DNA of 64,000 nt. Origin: Variovorax terrae (GTDB taxonomy: Bacteria > Pseudomonadota > Gammaproteobacteria > Burkholderiales > Burkholderiaceae_C). The translations under genes were made by a program, and so were the position numbers. The notes under the pieces were generated by a model. That model did no database searches. It was not told where the DNA came from and saw only the letters and a program-made list of their open reading frames with translations. The stretch's first letter is position 1. The number at the start of each line of letters is the position of its first letter. Of this stretch, positions 60,855 to 64,000 are shown piece after piece. Location of the stretch: assembly GCF_022809125.1 (NCBI RefSeq), contig NZ_JALGBI010000001.1:1674001-1738000 (forward strand). Reading direction: 5' to 3'.

Positions 60855-62165
60855 ATGGGTTTCACAATATTTTCAAATTCTCAGCGTTCGAATATCTTTC
60901 GCCGAACGGCTTCATGTGCGTTCCTGATCGCAACCGCCTGGCTTACTGGCTGCGTTACTGTCGTAAAAGACAGCGAGATGTATCACCGCAATCCTGAACG
61001 GGCCAAGAAGGTCGAAACGACAGATTCCGCAGAACTTTTTCGCCGTTGGGGTGACTACGTTCACGCGACCGGGAAATACTGGGTCGGGCGTGAAAGCTAT
61101 AGCATCGACGGGGACTACATTGTCTTTTGGAATGCGGTTTGGTTGGTGCCCGGTGCGTCTATTCGCAGAACCGACTTCGATTGCTCCTTCAATAGCGGGA
61201 AGTGCGACAAGATAGACAGCATTATCGAATACGATCCCGAGGAGAAAACGCTGTACCAGTTCGCCTCAAGCACGCAGTCGTCTTCTTCCTGGGTCAAGCG
61301 ACGGAGCCTGACGGTGAGTGCTGATGGCACTGTCAAAGATGTGTTTGGCGGCAGCTATGACAAGGAGCGCAATGAATGGCTTTGGAGGCAGAATAGGTAT
61401 TTTTCCGTCACTGCGGAACGCTACGAAGCCCTCTTTCAAGAAGCGAGACAAGAGGTAGCCGCAACACGCCGAGCGGAAAGTCGAAAAAGCAGTGAGTTCT
61501 GGGGCGCCGTTGCCCAGAGCGCGCTGATCGGAACTCAGGCGGCTGCCCAAGCTTATTCCGAGCAACAAGCGGCGCAATCCAAAGCGTCGAACATGGCACA
61601 ACGCGAGCTTGCCGCTATCCAAGAGCGAGAACGGCTCGCCGCTCAAAGTGCCGCTAACCGAAGGGCTCTCCCAGCCTCCCAGATAGCCACGGCCCCACCG
61701 ACCGCGATGCGTCCCACTTCGCCGGCACCGGCTCTGGCTCCGGCCCGCTCCCCGGCTCCGTCCCAACCGGTGATGATTGCAACGCCATCGCGACCTCCCG
61801 AACCGAGCAAGCCTGATACTGCTGGTTCGACGCGCCAGGCATTCCCGGAGGCCATCTTCGTCTGCACTAAGCCCAACGAGGTGGGCAATTTCGGATGCGA
61901 TTCCCCAGTGACCGGAGGCCTGAGCGGCGGACCGAAGAGCGGGCTTTCGGAGTGGGCCACGCCTGAGCGCATGGTCAGTTCCATGAGCAGCGCCTGCCCC
62001 GACGCACGGCGACTGGCCTCGAGCACCCACCTCGTTTGGGGTTGCGGCTTCGGTGCCACGAACAACTCCAACAGCATGGACCGCAGCTCCGGTGTGGACG
62101 TCGCGGGCCGGCGGACCTACTACTGCAGTGACCGCGAAACGAGTTGCCGGCGCGTCGAGCCTTGA
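60855..62165 (+). CDS. Hypothetical lipoprotein, tandem paralog 2
   Basis: Protein of 436 residues. Lipobox LTGC gives a lipidated C33. It shares with paralog 1 the N-terminal pattern (LFRRWGDYVHATGKYWVGRES...WLVPGASI), IEYDPEEKTLYQF and the centre FWGAVAQSALIGTQAAAQAYSEQQAAQ...MAQRELAAIQERERLA. A long Pro/Ala/Ser linker (PPTAMRPTSPAPALAPARSP) leads to a Cys-rich C-terminal domain unlike that of paralog 1 (EAIFVCTKPNEVGNFGCDSP... CDSRETSC-like). The shared scaffold with swapped C-terminal domains is notable. Function unknown. Confidence 0.75.
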   Translation: MGFTIFSNSQRSNIFRRTASCAFLIATAWLTGCVTVVKDSEMYHRNPERAKKVETTDSAELFRRWGDYVHATGKYWVGRESYSIDGDYIVFWNAVWLVPGASIRRTDFDCSFNSGKCDKIDSIIEYDPEEKTLYQFASSTQSSSSWVKRRSLTVSADGTVKDVFGGSYDKERNEWLWRQNRYFSVTAERYEALFQEARQEVAATRRAESRKSSEFWGAVAQSALIGTQAAAQAYSEQQAAQSKASNMAQRELAAIQERERLAAQSAANRRALPASQIATAPPTAMRPTSPAPALAPARSPAPSQPVMIATPSRPPEPSKPDTAGSTRQAFPEAIFVCTKPNEVGNFGCDSPVTGGLSGGPKSGLSEWATPERMVSSMSSACPDARRLASSTHLVWGCGFGATNNSNSMDRSSGVDVAGRRTYYCSDRETSCRRVEP

Positions 62166-62362
62166 GCTCGCACGCGGCGCTCTTGCGGGCAGGCAGCCGT
62201 GATTACAACCTGAGGAGCGGATGAAACCGCATCGAGCGGCGGTTCACGGCACCCCATACTTGAGCAACCTGACGGTCATTGTCGCTTTGTCGTGCTCGCG
62301 CTGGCAGAATTGCAGCAAACTTCCGGCCCTCCAATCTCATCCGCGAACATTCAGAGACTCGC

Positions 62363-62686
62363 ATGCTACGTGTGCTATTCATCTGCAGCAGGAACAGGCT
62401 TCGCAGTCCTACCGCCGAGAGAGTTTTCTCGACCTTCCCAGGCATTGAAGTGGATTCGGCTGGTCTGGCTCCCGATGCAGAATGCCAACTGAGCGTCGAC
62501 CAGGTTGAATGGGCCGAAATCATCTTCGTGATGGAGCGGGCGCATCGGACCAAGTTGATGCAGCAGTTCAGGCGGTCGCTGAACGGCAAGAAGGTCATAT
62601 GCCTAGATATTCCGGACAACTATGAATTCATGCAACCCGGGCTTGTGACCTTGCTGGAACGGAAAGTACCCCCGCATTTGCGGTAG
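62363..62686 (+). CDS. Low-molecular-weight protein tyrosine phosphatase family protein
   Basis: Short phosphatase-like protein of 107 residues. The start MLRVLFICSRNRLRSPTAE holds the C8-x5-R14-S catalytic loop. WAEIIFVMERAHRTKLMQQF and KVICLDIPDNYEFMQPGLVTLLERKV follow, with an Asp in the late loop as a possible general acid. It is shorter than the usual family members. The ATG at 62363 has no strong ribosome site. Lone gene in the accessory region. Confidence 0.85.
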   Translation: MLRVLFICSRNRLRSPTAERVFSTFPGIEVDSAGLAPDAECQLSVDQVEWAEIIFVMERAHRTKLMQQFRRSLNGKKVICLDIPDNYEFMQPGLVTLLERKVPPHLR

Positions 62687-62695
62687 ACGGGCCAA

Positions 62696-62994
62696 GTTGG
62701 AATCCGCCTAGGCGGCACCGTTCCGGACAGCGCCAAGGAACAGATTGATCTGGCCTTCAAGCGTCTGGGCGCGATTCTGGCGCACGAGGGTTTGGGCTTT
62801 GAGGATCTGGTTGAGGTGGTGTCTTACCGCGTGCACATCGAGGAGCCGCCCCCCCCCTCCAGTTTCGCGAGATCAAGGAGCGCGACATCACGCGCGACTT
62901 CCCGGCATGGACGATCCTGGGTGCGGTGGATCAAAGTTGGGATCTGCTGGAGACCATTCCAGCCTCGCGAAACGAGCTGGCTCACGGCGGCTAA
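62696..62994 (+). pseudogene. RidA (YjgF) family remnant with frameshift in a C9 tract
   Basis: Translating in two frames gives family-like sequence: RLGGTVPDSAKEQIDLAFKRLGAIL and AHEGLGFEDLVEVVSYRVHIEEP before, then QFREIKERDITRDFPAWTILGAVDQSW after, a run of nine C at 62849-62857. The two halves join only if the frame is corrected at the run. No start codon is seen before the first part, and the end (ASRNELAHGG) is not family-like. So it is a 5'-truncated, frameshifted remnant, or a sequencing error in the homopolymer plus truncation. Confidence 0.8.
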
Positions 62995-63515
<521 letters not shown>

Positions 63516-63560
63516 GGAAGCCCTCCATTGTAGCAGCGCCGCAGGCGGGTTTTGCCTGGC

Positions 63561-64000
63561 TCAGGCCGATGTCTTGCTGGTTTGCAGCATTTTCATGGCC
63601 GAGGAAATCAACGTGGACACCTCCGTCATGTTGCTGGGCACAATCAGTGTAGTGGTGGAGTCGTTGGCCACCTTGCTGTAGGCCTCCACAGCCTTTTCGG
63701 CGACCTTCAACTGCACGGCCTGCTCGCCGCCGGGTTGCCGGATGGCGGCCGCGATGCGCTCGATGGCCTGCGCCGTGGCCTCGGCCACCGCCGTGATGGC
63801 GCCGGCCTCGCCCTGGGCATTGTTGATGGCGGCCTGTTTCTCGCCCTCGGAGCGTGCGATGAAGGCTTCGCGCTCGCCAGTGGCGATGTTGATCTGTTCC
63901 TGGCGGCGCCCCTCGGAGGCGGCGATCAGGGCGCGCTTCTCGCGCTCGGCCGTGATCTGCTGCTGCATGGCGTGCAGGATTTCCTTCGGCGGCGTCAGGT
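63561..64000 (-). CDS. SPFH/Band 7 family protein (stomatin-like), C-terminal part
   Basis: Membrane-associated scaffold protein; only the last 146 or so residues are in the window and the N-terminus is beyond the right edge. The visible frame reads LTPPKEILHAMQQQITAEREKRALIAASEGRRQEQINIATGEREAFIARSEGEKQAAI, the long helical coiled coil after the Band 7 domain, then VAEATAQAIERIAAAI and VPSNMTEVSTLISSAMKML. The sequence fits the QmcA/paraslipin group. An internal ATG at 63968 is not the true start. Confidence 0.9.
   Translation of the reverse strand, partial: LTPPKEILHAMQQQITAEREKRALIAASEGRRQEQINIATGEREAFIARSEGEKQAAINNAQGEAGAITAVAEATAQAIERIAAAIRQPGGEQAVQLKVAEKAVEAYSKVANDSTTTLIVPSNMTEVSTLISSAMKMLQTSKTSA

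Overview
The window is high-GC DNA with the gene content and dispersed-repeat style of a betaproteobacterium, most likely a Comamonadaceae member (Variovorax/Polaromonas/Acidovorax-like). That placement is inferred from family resemblance (CysN, DUF934, Bug-type binding proteins, MnmC, HolC, LptFG), not from a search.

Layout. (1) 1-2.8 kb, minus strand: a GntR/FadR regulator with a tandem operator, a D-2-hydroxyacid dehydrogenase and an enolase-superfamily dehydratase cut by the window edge. (2) 2.9-10.6 kb, minus: a TauE-type exporter followed by cysI, DUF934, cysH, cysD and cysN, then fdxA and a ferredoxin-NADP reductase. This is a sulfate-to-sulfide route using APS directly. (3) 10.7-15.1 kb: a binding protein, an odd response regulator, mnmC and a YggX-family gene. 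(4) 15.2-25.1 kb, plus: a sulfate-binding protein and a sulfonate (ssu) operon with three tandem ssuA paralogs, an embedded VOC protein and ssuF, then metY. (5) 25.3-28.6 kb: metNIQ and a flavin reductase. (6) 28.7-35.1 kb: azoR with a divergent LysR gene, then an IclR-controlled cluster of an aldolase, a Bug binding protein and an aconitase-type hydratase pair. (7) 35.3-41.1 kb: an LsfA-type peroxiredoxin, a hydrolase, a second sulfate-binding protein with cysTWA, and dsbB. (8) 41.1-56.5 kb: mostly housekeeping (LysE exporter, argA, hrpA, aminotransferase, cysB, a CbiX-type chelatase, lptG, lptF, pepA, holC, a Liv-type binding protein). (9) 56.5-63.4 kb: a less GC-rich accessory stretch with secreted and lipoprotein genes, a frameshifted RidA-like remnant and tRNA-Ser. 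An SPFH protein is cut by the right edge.

How it fits together: much of the window serves sulfur nutrition. It covers import of sulfate, alkanesulfonates and methionine, reduction to sulfide, sulfide fixation by MetY, siroheme metal insertion (CbiX) and the CysB regulator, plus an LsfA-type peroxiredoxin.

The most unusual signal is a dispersed element of about 60-70 bp ending in a GCTAT...ATAGC/GTAGC hairpin. I find six copies. Four sit at or just beyond gene ends, one encodes most of the CysN N-terminus and one is read in frame inside HrpA. HrpA also carries a second, different GC-rich repeat in frame. The accessory stretch holds two diverged tandem lipoprotein paralogs that I do not recognise.
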